From Pseudomonadota bacterium (lineage in GTDB: Bacteria > Bdellovibrionota > Bdellovibrionia > Bdellovibrionales > Bdellovibrionaceae): 39,082 nucleotides of DNA. A program made the position numbers and the translations under genes. Below are positions 29,751 through 38,887 of the stretch, piece after piece. The stretch's first letter is position 1, and each line of letters opens with the position of its first letter. The notes under the pieces are model-generated. The model did not search any database. It worked only from the letters and a program-made list of their open reading frames with translations, and had not been told where the DNA came from. The DNA lies in the NCBI GenBank assembly GCA_021300175.1, contig JAJTIC010000005.1, forward strand, positions 1 to 39,082, in the 5' to 3' direction.

Positions 29751-31762
29751 AATCGCCAATAATTCTCAGAGTTTTTAAAGGCCAACAGCTAGTCGAAGTC
29801 AAACAGTTCGACAAGGATCAAGTCATCTTTGGGCATGATGCTGAAGTTCAGGTGGAATTGAAGGATGAATCCGTATCCCCAATTCATTGTCTGATTGAAC
29901 TCAGGGGTTCAGGCTACTACTTGTGTGATTTGGGATCTGCATCTGGCACTCGTAAAAATGGAAAGCCAGTTCTTGATGAACCGTTGTCTTCGGGAGAGTA
30001 CATCGAAATCGGACCGTTTCGAATTCAGTTCTTCGTGGGAGTGCCGAAGCCAAAAGAAGCTCCACAGACAGCTGCGACGATTGTCGTGAAGCCGCCTGTC
30101 GAAGCGCCGCCTCCCGTGAAAGCAGAGCCTCCTCAAGTTGTAAAACCCGTGGTCGTTGCTCCTGCTGCCCCCAAAATTCCAGAGCAAAAAACGAGCTCTC
30201 AAAGGCCCGTCAAGAAGTCAAAGCATGAGAAAACATTTGCTCCACCGAGCGAGATTAGAAATCTTAGAGATCATTTGCGTCCGACCAAAGGACCTGTGAT
30301 TGAAGTCATCGTGGCTTGGCAAGAGAGAGTTCTGACCACTTCTCACTTCACTTCTGAAGAAGTGATCACGATTGGCTCAGATGCGAAAGCGGATCTTCAG
30401 ATTCCTTCGCAGTTTTTGCGTGGCCTTCAGCCCTTTATTGAAACAAAAGGTGGAGCCCGAGTACTTGCAGGAATTGAGATGCAAGTGGAAGTTGTAAATT
30501 CTGCCCAGCAGATCTTGAGCCAGGAAGAACTTCTTCGTGTCGGCAAAGCAAATCGAGCAGGTTCTGGCGTATCTGTCAGATTAGATCAAGGCGAGATCAT
30601 TTGCCTTTCTATTGCACAGGGCACCGTGCAAATTTTTGTAAGGAACGTGGCGGCAGCCAATAAACCTCTGATGGCACCGCCGTTGGATCTGAGCTCTGGC
30701 GAGCTCACGGGTTTGGTGGTCGCACTGATGATTGTGGCACTCACAGCTCTTTATATGAGCGTTTACAATCCTCCAGAAATGGCGGAGCAAGAGCCAGAAG
30801 AAGTCGTGAGACTGGCGGAATTTGTTTACAACAAGCCACCCACCCCTGTGATTGAGCAACCTCAGCCGAAACCTGAGCCCACCACGCAAGAGATGGAACA
30901 GAAAACCCCGCCAACCACAGTCCCTGTTCGTGTTCAAGTCACAGACAAGGAGAAGCAAGCGGTGGCCAAAGGGCAGAAAGATTCCATGAATGCTGTGCGC
31001 GAAACAGAAGCTGCGAAAGCTGCGGAGGTCAGGCCTCGTCCTTCGAAAGTGGATCGTCCCAAAAAGTTTACATCAGTCAAGCAGGGCGGAGCTACTAAAG
31101 TGGGTGACACTGCCGGCGCCAACGCTCAAAGCAAAGATGTGAATAATGAAGGACTCTTGGCTGCTTTTGGTGGCGGAGGAATTCGTAAGCAATTGGATCA
31201 AGCGTATTCAGGATCTGGTGAATTGCTCGGAATGGCCAATGAAGCAACAGGCCGTTCTGGACAGAATGAATCTCGCCCTGGTGATGATATTGGATCCAAA
31301 TTTAAGGATACAGGCGCCGGAGGAAAAGGCACAGCGACCCAAGGAATTGCAGGCGTTGGCACCAAAGGCCGGGCCTCTGGAATGTCCAGTTATGGTGGCG
31401 GTGTAGGACTGGGTGGCAAAGGCTCAGTGACCATTGTTCCGGGGGGAGCTGATGAAGGCTGGGTTGGCTCGATTGACAGGGAAGCTGTTCGCCGAGTGAT
31501 TCGCTCGATCTTGAATCAAATCAAAAGCTGTTATGAGAGACAACTCAGAGTGAATTCAACTCTTGAGGGTAAAGTAATTATTCAGTTTGAAATTGCAGAG
31601 CAAGGACGTGTTCGCTCTGCAAAAACGAAGTCAACTTCACTCAATGATTCAACCGTTGAATCATGTGTGGCTTCACGCATTCGTGAAGCCAGATTTCCTG
31701 AGCCACCCTCAGGAACCATCGCAGTCGTTGATTTCCCATTTGTATTTGGAGCTCAAAAGTAA
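29747..31762 (+). CDS. gltG: GltG-like FHA/TonB-type inner membrane protein
   Basis: 671 residues from TTG 29747. Cytoplasmic half: FHA domain at about 5-92 with SVSPIH and SASGTRKNG, but GH in place of the usual GR, so phosphothreonine binding may be weakened; a Pro/Val-rich linker (about 105-165); a second FHA-like fold (about 180-310, VITIGSDAKADLQIP). One membrane segment at about 323-343. Periplasmic half: Pro/Glu/Gln-rich TonB-like stretch (about 350-400), a Gly-rich linker (about 460-555) and the AgmX/PglI-type C-terminal domain (about 573-671; IRSILNQIKSCYERQL ... LEGKVIIQFEIAEQGRVRSA). It is predicted to carry stator force from AglRQS through the periplasm. Confidence 0.82.
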   Translation: MKSPIILRVFKGQQLVEVKQFDKDQVIFGHDAEVQVELKDESVSPIHCLIELRGSGYYLCDLGSASGTRKNGKPVLDEPLSSGEYIEIGPFRIQFFVGVPKPKEAPQTAATIVVKPPVEAPPPVKAEPPQVVKPVVVAPAAPKIPEQKTSSQRPVKKSKHEKTFAPPSEIRNLRDHLRPTKGPVIEVIVAWQERVLTTSHFTSEEVITIGSDAKADLQIPSQFLRGLQPFIETKGGARVLAGIEMQVEVVNSAQQILSQEELLRVGKANRAGSGVSVRLDQGEIICLSIAQGTVQIFVRNVAAANKPLMAPPLDLSSGELTGLVVALMIVALTALYMSVYNPPEMAEQEPEEVVRLAEFVYNKPPTPVIEQPQPKPEPTTQEMEQKTPPTTVPVRVQVTDKEKQAVAKGQKDSMNAVRETEAAKAAEVRPRPSKVDRPKKFTSVKQGGATKVGDTAGANAQSKDVNNEGLLAAFGGGGIRKQLDQAYSGSGELLGMANEATGRSGQNESRPGDDIGSKFKDTGAGGKGTATQGIAGVGTKGRASGMSSYGGGVGLGGKGSVTIVPGGADEGWVGSIDREAVRRVIRSILNQIKSCYERQLRVNSTLEGKVIIQFEIAEQGRVRSAKTKSTSLNDSTVESCVASRIREARFPEPPSGTIAVVDFPFVFGAQK

Positions 31763-31778
31763 AGTCAGGGAGGACTAA

Positions 31779-32441
31779 GTGGAACCAACAGTGAACGACA
31801 GCATGCCTTTTTTGCAGAGAGCCTTTATCGAAGGTGGGCCCGTGATGTACATCATTTTGTTCATCGGGATCATCACACTTTTCTTAGTGATCGAAAGATT
31901 CTTGAAAATGCGAGAACTTTCTGTGGATAAGAAAGATTTTATGGATGGAATTACAGCGGCCATCATGCGTGGAGATTTACGCCAAGCGATTGCGGCCTGT
32001 GATGCAAAGCCAGCTCCGCTCACTTTGACGGTGAAGGCGGGCCTTGTGCAAGTGATGAACAAACGACCTGATGAAGAAGTTCAAGTGGCCATGGATGCAG
32101 CCGTTCTTCGTGAAACACCAAAAATTGAAGGTTGGACATCTTTCTTGGCGGTGACCGGCAATATCGCTGTTCTTGCGGGTCTATTGGGAACCATCATCGG
32201 TATGATTGGTTCATTCCGAGCAGTTTCTGCGGCAGATCCTGCTGAAAAAGCAGCGAAACTTTCGGAAGGTATTTCGCATGCTCTGAACTGTACAGCTTTC
32301 GGTCTCCTGGTGGCGATCATTGCAATCGTCGCTTATGGATACTTCCAGTTGAGAATCCAAAGAGCAGAAAATGAGCTGCATGAGACATCAATGACTCTTC
32401 TGAACTTGGTTGTTTCTAACAGAGATAAATTAAAGGAATAG
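31779..32441 (+). CDS. aglR: AglR-like MotA/TolQ/ExbB proton channel subunit
   Basis: 220 residues from GTG 31779, with AGGGAGGA just upstream. TolQ/ExbB family: membrane segments at about 22-40, 121-146 and 168-190; a cytoplasmic domain lies between the first two. The family signature VLAGLLGTIIGMIGSF at 131-146 and EGISHALNCTAFGLLVAI at 163-180 are present. With the two ExbD-like proteins downstream it should form a proton-driven stator that powers the Glt complex, as AglR-AglQ-AglS do in Myxococcus. TolQ or ExbB of a transport system is the alternative, but the neighbours favour AglR. Confidence 0.86.
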   Translation: MEPTVNDSMPFLQRAFIEGGPVMYIILFIGIITLFLVIERFLKMRELSVDKKDFMDGITAAIMRGDLRQAIAACDAKPAPLTLTVKAGLVQVMNKRPDEEVQVAMDAAVLRETPKIEGWTSFLAVTGNIAVLAGLLGTIIGMIGSFRAVSAADPAEKAAKLSEGISHALNCTAFGLLVAIIAIVAYGYFQLRIQRAENELHETSMTLLNLVVSNRDKLKE

Positions 32442-32444
32442 ATC

Positions 32445-32918
32445 ATGGCACAAATTGAATCCGGCGGTGGAGGAGGAAGAAGAGTGAGCGTAGAGCTCAA
32501 CCTCGTGCCGTTCATCGATTTGATGAGCGTTCTCATCACGTTTTTGTTGATCACAGCCGTTTGGACTCAAGTTTCTATGATCCAGATTGGAACATCTCTT
32601 TACGGAAAGAGATCTGAAGAGACTGTGCCTCAGCTTCCTCCTGACGCTGACTTGGTCTTGAAGATTGATATCACCGACAAAGGATATGTTCTGACAGTGG
32701 GGCGCCAGACAACGCAGCTGCCTCTTCTTAACAGTGAATACGATGAAGCGGGTTTGCTGGCGCAGCTTGAAAAGACAAAACAAATGTATCCTACGAAAAC
32801 AGACGCTGCGATTGCAATGTCTGATGAGCTTCCCTATGAACGTTTGATTGGTGGGATGGATGTTTTGCTCAAAGCTGGCTTTCCGAAAATTTCAGTGCTC
32901 ACTGGAGGGCCTAAGTAA
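32445..32918 (+). CDS. aglQ: AglQ-like ExbD/TolR stator subunit
   Basis: 157 residues. A short Gly-rich cytoplasmic N-terminus, then NLVPFIDLMSVLITFLLITAVW, in which D25 in the membrane segment (about 24-40) is the proton-carrying residue of the ExbD/TolR family. The periplasmic domain (about 60-157) ends with YERLIGGMDVLLKAGFPKISVLTGG, the usual TolR end. Gap to aglR is 3 bases and its stop shares one base with the aglS start. Two different ExbD-like proteins after one TolQ-like protein is the Agl arrangement. Which one is AglQ and which is AglS is by order only. Confidence 0.84.
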   Translation: MAQIESGGGGGRRVSVELNLVPFIDLMSVLITFLLITAVWTQVSMIQIGTSLYGKRSEETVPQLPPDADLVLKIDITDKGYVLTVGRQTTQLPLLNSEYDEAGLLAQLEKTKQMYPTKTDAAIAMSDELPYERLIGGMDVLLKAGFPKISVLTGGPK

Positions 32919-33499
32919 TGGCAATTCATCAGCCGGGTGTTAAATTTCGTAGGAGTCGTTTGCTGAAGAAAAACAAAGGCAAAAGAGATGTGGTTGCGAT
33001 CTTGTCTCTGACTGCAATGGTTGATATGTTCACCGTTCTCGTGATCTTCTTGCTTCAAAATTACAATGTGACAGGTCAAGTTCTCTATCTTCCGAAAGAA
33101 GTGACTCTTCCAAGAGCTGAGCAAATTAAAGAGCTGGCGCCTTCTGTCGTCGTGACGATTTCAAGCAAAGAAGTTTTGATCGATAAAACGCCCATCGTTC
33201 CGATGGAACAGCTGAAAGCCCAGGCAGATTGGATGATTCAGCCATTGTATCAGCAGGTTCGGGAGGCATTGAATAATGCCAAAATAGAATTTGATCAGAA
33301 CGTGCAGACTCGTTTACAAAAAGCCGTCGAGAATGCGCGGGGCGAAATGGATCAGGATCCCCTCGCTTGGAACAAAGTGACAATTCAGGCAGACAAAGGA
33401 ATTGATTTTCTCACTGTTAAAAAAGTGATGTTCACCGTGAGTGAGGCTGGCGCTCGAGAAATCAATTTTGCCGTCACAAAAGAACGTAGTTCCCAGTAA
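32918..33499 (+). CDS. aglS: AglS-like ExbD/TolR stator subunit
   Basis: 193 residues from ATG 32918, with GGAGG upstream inside the end of aglQ. A basic N-terminus (KFRRSRLLKKNKGKR) precedes ILSLTAMVDMFTVLVIFLLQNYNV with the family aspartate at D36. The periplasmic part (about 55-193) is longer than in TolR: after the standard strand VVVTISSKEVLIDKTPIV comes a helical insert of about 40 residues (LYQQVREALNNAKIEFDQNVQTRLQKAVENARGE), then WNKVTIQADKGIDFLTVKKVMFTVSEAGAREINFAV. The insert may contact GltG or peptidoglycan. lptC-like gene follows after 21 bases. Confidence 0.84.
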   Translation: MAIHQPGVKFRRSRLLKKNKGKRDVVAILSLTAMVDMFTVLVIFLLQNYNVTGQVLYLPKEVTLPRAEQIKELAPSVVVTISSKEVLIDKTPIVPMEQLKAQADWMIQPLYQQVREALNNAKIEFDQNVQTRLQKAVENARGEMDQDPLAWNKVTIQADKGIDFLTVKKVMFTVSEAGAREINFAVTKERSSQ

Positions 33500-33520
33500 G
33501 AATTCAGGTATAATCAGTCT

Positions 33521-34483
33521 ATGCAGAAAGTGACAACTCTCATCTTTCTTTTGATGGTTGGGGTGCTATTTTTTCAGGTTCTGGTGGGCTTTCCCGTACG
33601 TTTGGAGAATCCGCTGGATGATATTGTCAGGACAGAGTCTTTGTTTGCAGGGGATAACTCAGCCCATCAGAAGATGAAAGGTGTTCATCTGGTTGAAAGT
33701 AATTCTGGAGAACGGGATTGGGAACTCTTTGCAGAATTAGCTGAAGGCTATGAAGGAAAAGGTTCCTGGCTTCTCAAAAATGTCAGAGTTCTTTTTTATA
33801 ACGACGAAATAGTGGATTTTACCGTCACCGGAGAGTCAGGATCGATCGATTCAAAAACGAAAGACATGACCATCCAAGGTGATGTGAGAACTCAGTCTTC
33901 GAACGGTTATAGGTTTGAGACGCCCTCAATGCAGTACCGAGCTAAGTCTCGAATTCTGCTTTCTCCGGACAAAGTTAAAATGACAGGTCCCCCCGATGTC
34001 CGAGGGGGAGCTCTGTTCCTTGAAGGAGAGCGAATGGAAGCTCAAGTGGATGAGTCACTCATGACCATTGAATCTGGTGTTTTAGCAAAAAAGTCACTTG
34101 TCGGTGGGCGTCGGTTCAAGATTCGCTCTGAAAAAGCAGAGTTTTCAGGAAAAAGCAAGGCCGCAAGATTTTTCAATCAAGTGTCCATTGAGATCGACAG
34201 TATGAAATTAGAAGGGCCTGAAGCGGCTTTTAGTTACAAAGATAGCACTGATTTTCTGCAGTCAATTATGGTTCGTGGGGGAGTCAAAGTGAGTGATGTG
34301 GATAAATATGCCACTGCCGAAAACGTCAGATTTGATCCGAGCGAGAACAAGTTTGTTTTCTCGGGGCAGCCACGGGTGGTGCAGAACAGTGATGAGATCG
34401 TTGGAGATCAAATTGTGTTTATTGATGGTGGAAAACGAGTTAAAGTTGAAAATATTCGAGCGAAAGTAGAGAAAAAAGAATGA
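33521..34483 (+). CDS. LptC-LptA type fused LPS bridge protein
   Basis: 320 residues. One N-terminal membrane segment (about 5-25), then an LptC-type beta-jellyroll (about 55-185; [60 protein letters not shown]). A second jellyroll-like part (about 190-318) follows with LptA/OstA features: [47 protein letters not shown] and the terminal [20 protein letters not shown]. LptC alone is about 190 residues and LptA about 185, so one chain seems to do both, carrying LPS from the LptB2FG transporter towards LptDE. It overlaps lptB by 4 bases. No lptF or lptG in the window. Confidence 0.78.
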   Translation: MQKVTTLIFLLMVGVLFFQVLVGFPVRLENPLDDIVRTESLFAGDNSAHQKMKGVHLVESNSGERDWELFAELAEGYEGKGSWLLKNVRVLFYNDEIVDFTVTGESGSIDSKTKDMTIQGDVRTQSSNGYRFETPSMQYRAKSRILLSPDKVKMTGPPDVRGGALFLEGERMEAQVDESLMTIESGVLAKKSLVGGRRFKIRSEKAEFSGKSKAARFFNQVSIEIDSMKLEGPEAAFSYKDSTDFLQSIMVRGGVKVSDVDKYATAENVRFDPSENKFVFSGQPRVVQNSDEIVGDQIVFIDGGKRVKVENIRAKVEKKE

Positions 34484-35202
34484 GTTTGTTGTCGGTGAGC
34501 TCCATTTCTAAAGCCTTTAAAAAACGCCAAGTGGTGAAAGATGTTTCATTTACAGTGACATCGGGTCAAGTGGTGGGTCTGTTGGGTCCTAATGGGGCCG
34601 GTAAGACAACCAGTTTTTATATGGTGGTTGGCCTTGTAAAACCTGATTCTGGTGATATTCAAATTGATTCCGAATCTATTGGTCGTCTACCTATGCACAA
34701 ACGGGCGCGAGTGGGCTTAAGTTACCTGGCTCAGGAACCGAGTATTTTTCGTAAGCTGACTGTTGCTGAGAACATCATCGTAGCCCTTGAAGCCCATGGT
34801 TACTCTGATTCAAGATTGAGTGAAAGATTAGAATCACTCTTACAAGACTTTCGTATAACTCACATCCGCGACAGCTACGGTTATGCTCTGTCGGGTGGCG
34901 AGCGAAGGCGTGTCGAAATTGCGAGAGCTCTTGCGGGTTCACCTAAATTTCTACTTCTTGATGAGCCGTTTGCGGGAATCGATCCAATTGCTGTTGCAGA
35001 TATCCAAGAGATCATTAGACAGCTTAAAGCCAAAGGAATTGGTGTTCTTATTACCGATCACAATGTTCGAGAGACATTGGGCATTTGTGACCAGGCTTAC
35101 ATTTTAAAAGATGGGCAGATTCAAGTCCAAGGTACGGCTTCTGAAATTGCAAATTCCGAACTAGCCAAAAAGTTTTATTTAGGCGAAAATTTTAAACTGT
35201 AA
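34480..35202 (+). CDS. lptB: LPS export ATPase LptB
   Basis: 240 residues, the usual length. ABC ATPase that drives extraction of LPS from the inner membrane with LptF and LptG. Walker [11 protein letters not shown] at about 35-44, Q-loop in [19 protein letters not shown] (typical of LptB), signature [15 protein letters not shown], Walker [13 protein letters not shown] and H-loop [10 protein letters not shown]. The motif pattern [22 protein letters not shown] is diagnostic. The ATG overlaps the LptC-LptA gene by 4 bases and rpoN follows after 20 bases, the frequent lptA-lptB-rpoN order. Confidence 0.97.
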   Translation: MSLLSVSSISKAFKKRQVVKDVSFTVTSGQVVGLLGPNGAGKTTSFYMVVGLVKPDSGDIQIDSESIGRLPMHKRARVGLSYLAQEPSIFRKLTVAENIIVALEAHGYSDSRLSERLESLLQDFRITHIRDSYGYALSGGERRRVEIARALAGSPKFLLLDEPFAGIDPIAVADIQEIIRQLKAKGIGVLITDHNVRETLGICDQAYILKDGQIQVQGTASEIANSELAKKFYLGENFKL

Positions 35203-35222
35203 GGACACACGAGAGGACTTTT

Positions 35223-36644
35223 TTGGCTAAACTCAGTCAGTCGATGAATTTAAGTCAGACATTGCGGATGACTCCGCAGCTGCAGCAAGCCATTAAATTG
35301 CTGCAAATGTCTCGTCTAGAAATGGAAACGCAAGTCCGAAAGGAATTGGACGAGAACCCAATTCTGGAAGAAGCGCAAGAACTCAAAGAAGAAGACCTTC
35401 AGCGGACCAAAGAAGCGGCTGACACTGTCGAAACACCTGCCGAATCTCAAGATCAAGACCCTCAAAAGCACGATGAGTTTGAGTGGGAATCCTATCTTGA
35501 AAACCAACAGAAACCCCCTCAGCAGAACTTTGGCGGCAACGAAGAGATCATGAATTATGAAAATGTGATTTCGACAACGGAATCACTTTATGATCATCTT
35601 CTTTGGCAAGCTAAAATGAATGGCTTTAATGAAGAAGAAATGGTGCAAGCGGAAATCCTCATCAACTACATCGATGATGATGGTTACATCACCACACCTC
35701 TGGAGGAAATTGCTGCCACCGAGTCCACGACCAAAGAGGAGCTCGAGGGGACGTTAAAGTTCATTCACGAATTCGATCCACCAGGAGTGGGAGCTCGCAA
35801 TCTTCAGGAGTGTTTGTTGATTCAAGCTAAGTTCCTCGAGGAAGATACGAATGATCTCGTTCATTTGATCGCTCACCATATCAAGGATCTCGAGAAGAAA
35901 AACTACGAAGGTATCGCAAAAGCCATGGGGCGCGATATCAGGGAAATCGCTGAAATGTGTAAGATCATTTACTCCATGGATCCAAAACCAGGGCGTGCTT
36001 ATGCGCCCGCTGATACACAGTACGTCACTCCTGATGTTTACGTTTACAAAGTGGGTGATGATTATATGGTTTCACTCAATGAGGATGGTCTTCCGAGGCT
36101 TAAGATATCTAACTTCTACAAGAACATGTTGAAGCAATCCGGGAACGAAAAAACCCAAGAGTACATTCAGGAAAAACTGCGTTCCGCAGTTTGGCTGATC
36201 AAGTCGATTCATCAAAGACAAAGAACCATCTACAAAGTGACTGATAGTATTGTTAAGCATCAACGGGATTTTTTTGATAAAGGCGCCGCCTTTATCAAGC
36301 CTATGGTTTTAAGAGATATTGCTGCGGATATAGGGATGCATGAATCTACTGTCAGTCGCGTTACGACCGCGAAGTATGTGCACACTCCCCAAGGAATTTT
36401 CGAGCTGAAGTACTTTTTTAACTCAGGGATCAATACAACAGATGGAGAGTCTTTGGCTTCCGAGTCTGTGAAGTTAAAAATTAAAGAATTGATCGCAAAA
36501 GAAGATCCCAAGAGTCCATACTCAGATCAGCAAATTGTTGAGCTTCTGTTGAAAGACGGGATTGAGATTGCACGCCGAACTGTTGCAAAGTATCGGGATG
36601 TGCTCAAGATTTTACCTTCAAGCCGTCGCAAAAAGATTTTCTAA
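35223..36644 (+). CDS. rpoN: RNA polymerase sigma-54 factor
   Basis: 473 residues from TTG 35223, with AGAGGA upstream. Region I (about 8-48) has SQTLRMTPQLQQAIKLLQMSRLEM, the Gln-rich activator-response region. An acidic region II (about 50-110) follows. The core-binding part has LYDHLLWQAKMNGF and DDDGYITTPLEEIA. The helix-turn-helix DIAADIGMHESTVSRVTTAKYVHTPQGIFELKYFF comes before the RpoN box ARRTVAKYRD at 450-459, which reads the -24 element. It directs transcription from -24/-12 promoters and needs AAA+ activators such as 16081-17349. Its stop overlaps the end of potD by 4 bases. Confidence 0.97.
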   Translation: MAKLSQSMNLSQTLRMTPQLQQAIKLLQMSRLEMETQVRKELDENPILEEAQELKEEDLQRTKEAADTVETPAESQDQDPQKHDEFEWESYLENQQKPPQQNFGGNEEIMNYENVISTTESLYDHLLWQAKMNGFNEEEMVQAEILINYIDDDGYITTPLEEIAATESTTKEELEGTLKFIHEFDPPGVGARNLQECLLIQAKFLEEDTNDLVHLIAHHIKDLEKKNYEGIAKAMGRDIREIAEMCKIIYSMDPKPGRAYAPADTQYVTPDVYVYKVGDDYMVSLNEDGLPRLKISNFYKNMLKQSGNEKTQEYIQEKLRSAVWLIKSIHQRQRTIYKVTDSIVKHQRDFFDKGAAFIKPMVLRDIAADIGMHESTVSRVTTAKYVHTPQGIFELKYFFNSGINTTDGESLASESVKLKIKELIAKEDPKSPYSDQQIVELLLKDGIEIARRTVAKYRDVLKILPSSRRKKIF

Positions 36645-37675
36645 TCGGTTTTGATTCGAGTCCAAATTTGATCAAAAAGTTTGGTGTTTTCGCCAACATC
36701 TTTAAGGTCCTCGAATTTTGCGAAAGCGGCGGCTTCCGGAAACAGGGGTGCCAAGCTTTGAATTTCCGCAGGAAGATCTTTTTTTACATCTTTCAGAACG
36801 GAACCTGCCAGCACATGACTCACAAACTCAATATTGGTCTTTCTGTTCAACAAGAACTTCAGAAGTTTCAAACCATTTTCTTTGTTCTTGGCAGATTTAA
36901 AGATTACCAATGTGTCCACCGCTCTAGCTCCACCCTCTGAGGGGAGTACAAAAACCACGGAGCCATTGGATTTTCTCTGAGCTTGCAGAGCATCTGAAGA
37001 GTATATCTGCGCGACAGCCACTTCTTTATTCAGCAGAGAATCAATGGGGTCTGAGGTGAACATTTTGACTCGAGGCTTTACCTCTGCCAGAGTTTTTTCG
37101 GCTTTTTTGAGCTCCTCGGGGTTCACTGAGTTGATGGAGTGTCCATGCATTTTCAAAGCAGCACCGATCACTTCTCTGGCATCGTCCATGAGTGAGATTT
37201 TGCCTGAGAGAGCTTTATTGCTGAACAAGTTTGCCCAATCTTTAATCCCTTCAGGGAAAAGATCTTTGTGGTAAGCAATTCCTGTGGTGGTCCAAGCGTA
37301 GGGAAGGGCGTAGGGAGCCGCCAGAGCGCTCAATTGAATTTGAGGATTCAGCTCGCTCGCGATTCCCAGTTCCTGAGCATTCAAGGGCTCGAGAAGACCA
37401 TTTTGGGACATGATTTCCACCATGTATTCAGAGGGAACAGCCACGTCAATTCCAGAAGCCCCCGACTGAACTTTGGCGAGCAGCTCTTCATTCGATGAGT
37501 AATAGGAAATATTCAGTTTGATCCCTGATTCTTGCGTGAATCTTTGAGCTGTATGATCGGAAATATAGTTGCCCCAGATCGCTAAGTTGACTTCATTTGT
37601 AGAGGTTTTTTTTCCCGTGCAGCCCAGACTGAAAGTGACCAACGCCAGTGCCAAAAACTTGAGAAAATGATTCAT
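36641..37675 (-). CDS. potD: Spermidine/putrescine-type ABC substrate-binding lipoprotein
   Basis: 344 residues with a lipoprotein signal ending in FSLGC (about residue 19). A periplasmic binding protein of the PotD/PotF group: VNLAIWGNYISDHTAQRFTQESGIKL, SGIDVAVPSEYMVEIMSQNGLLEPL, LPYAWTTTGIAYHKDLFP and IDSLLNKEVAVAQIYSSDALQA are at the usual places. Substrate could be spermidine, putrescine or a related cation; not decidable here. Unlike the usual potABCD order, it is divergent from potA across about 120 bases and convergent with rpoN (4-base overlap). As a lipoprotein in a Gram-negative it would be held to a membrane rather than free. Confidence 0.9.
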   Translation of the reverse strand: MNHFLKFLALALVTFSLGCTGKKTSTNEVNLAIWGNYISDHTAQRFTQESGIKLNISYYSSNEELLAKVQSGASGIDVAVPSEYMVEIMSQNGLLEPLNAQELGIASELNPQIQLSALAAPYALPYAWTTTGIAYHKDLFPEGIKDWANLFSNKALSGKISLMDDAREVIGAALKMHGHSINSVNPEELKKAEKTLAEVKPRVKMFTSDPIDSLLNKEVAVAQIYSSDALQAQRKSNGSVVFVLPSEGGARAVDTLVIFKSAKNKENGLKLLKFLLNRKTNIEFVSHVLAGSVLKDVKKDLPAEIQSLAPLFPEAAAFAKFEDLKDVGENTKLFDQIWTRIKTD

Positions 37676-37801
37676 GGGTTCTCCTTTTAGTAACGAATAC
37701 TTCTCAAGCTACTGTCACAAGAATAGACACTCAAGAAAAAATTCACACACTAGCCCCAGATTTTATTGCGAAAAATGGCAAGAGGCCTTACATCTGACCC
37801 T

Positions 37802-38887
37802 ATGCTCAAGATTCAATCTCTTTGCAAATCTTTCTCTGAACAAAACTCGGTTCAAGACGTGAATCTTGAAGTTCGCGACGGAGAGTTCTTTTCACTCCTG
37901 GGGCCGAGTGGATGTGGGAAGACAACTCTTCTGCGGATGATCGCAGGTCTTGAAACACCAACTTCGGGAAAAATTTTACTGGATGGCCGGGATCTGACTG
38001 ATTTGCCAACTCAAGAACGTCCTTTCAATATGGTTTTTCAGAGTTACGCTTTATTCCCTCATCTCTCCGTGTTTGAGAACGTCGCTTTTGGCCTGCGCTT
38101 GAAAAAGCTGATTAACAAAGAAGTTCAAGAGAGGGTTGTGGAAAGCCTTGCTCTCGTCAATCTGTCCCATTTGAAAGATCGTCTTCCTGAAACCTTGTCC
38201 GGGGGACAGTGTCAGCGGGTGGCCATTGCAAGAGCTCTCGTCAATCGCCCTCGAGTGATTTTGCTCGATGAACCTTTGTCGGCCCTGGATCAAAAACTGC
38301 GAGAGCACATGCAAGTCGAACTCAAAGCTCTGCAGCAGAGCTTGGGTCTAACTTTTGTTTACGTTACTCATGATCAAGAAGAAGCTCTTGTTTTGTCTGA
38401 TCGAATTGGGGTCATGAATCTAGGTCGACTTGAGCAAGTCAGTGCTCCTCAAGAGCTTTATGATGAGCCTCGATCTTTGTTTGCAGCGAAGTTCGTAGGC
38501 CCCATGACAGAATTTGCAGGCGAAGTTTTACAGGTTGAGGGCAGCATGGCGTCTTTCCGATTTCAAGATCAAGTTTTTAAGGTTCGCGCTCGCCAGCAAG
38601 AGAATCTTAATCATTCTTCGGCGGCTGGAACCATGGCCATGGTGAGACCCGACCGAATCAAAATCTCTCGTGAGGTCTCTGGGGCAGGTGAGGCTAATCT
38701 AATTCCTGGGCGAGTCACGCAAACCATTTTCAGGGGCACTCAGTCCGAAGTCCTCATTGAAGTCTCTGATGGACAAATGGTCAAAGCCCTCATCAGTCGA
38801 CAACAAGGTTCATTTCCGATCGGAGAATATGTCTGGGTGACATTTGATCCCGACGACACTTTCCTCTTTTTAGGTCACCCGAAGTGA
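37802..38887 (+). CDS. potA: Polyamine-type ABC transporter ATPase PotA
   Basis: 361 residues from ATG 37802; in-frame starts at ATG 37775 and TTG 37766 would add 9 or 12 residues, and none has a strong ribosome binding site. The ATPase part has LGPSGCGKTTLLRMIAGLE, Q-loop FQSYALFPHLSVFENVAFGL, signature LSGGQCQRVAIARAL (Cys in the usual Gln place), Walker B VILLDEPLSALD and H-loop VTHDQEEAL. A C-terminal TOBE-type domain lies at about 255-361 (MAMVRPDRIKI ... VWVTFDPDDTFLF). Its last bases overlap the permease start (GTGA). Confidence 0.94.
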   Translation: MLKIQSLCKSFSEQNSVQDVNLEVRDGEFFSLLGPSGCGKTTLLRMIAGLETPTSGKILLDGRDLTDLPTQERPFNMVFQSYALFPHLSVFENVAFGLRLKKLINKEVQERVVESLALVNLSHLKDRLPETLSGGQCQRVAIARALVNRPRVILLDEPLSALDQKLREHMQVELKALQQSLGLTFVYVTHDQEEALVLSDRIGVMNLGRLEQVSAPQELYDEPRSLFAAKFVGPMTEFAGEVLQVEGSMASFRFQDQVFKVRARQQENLNHSSAAGTMAMVRPDRIKISREVSGAGEANLIPGRVTQTIFRGTQSEVLIEVSDGQMVKALISRQQGSFPIGEYVWVTFDPDDTFLFLGHPK

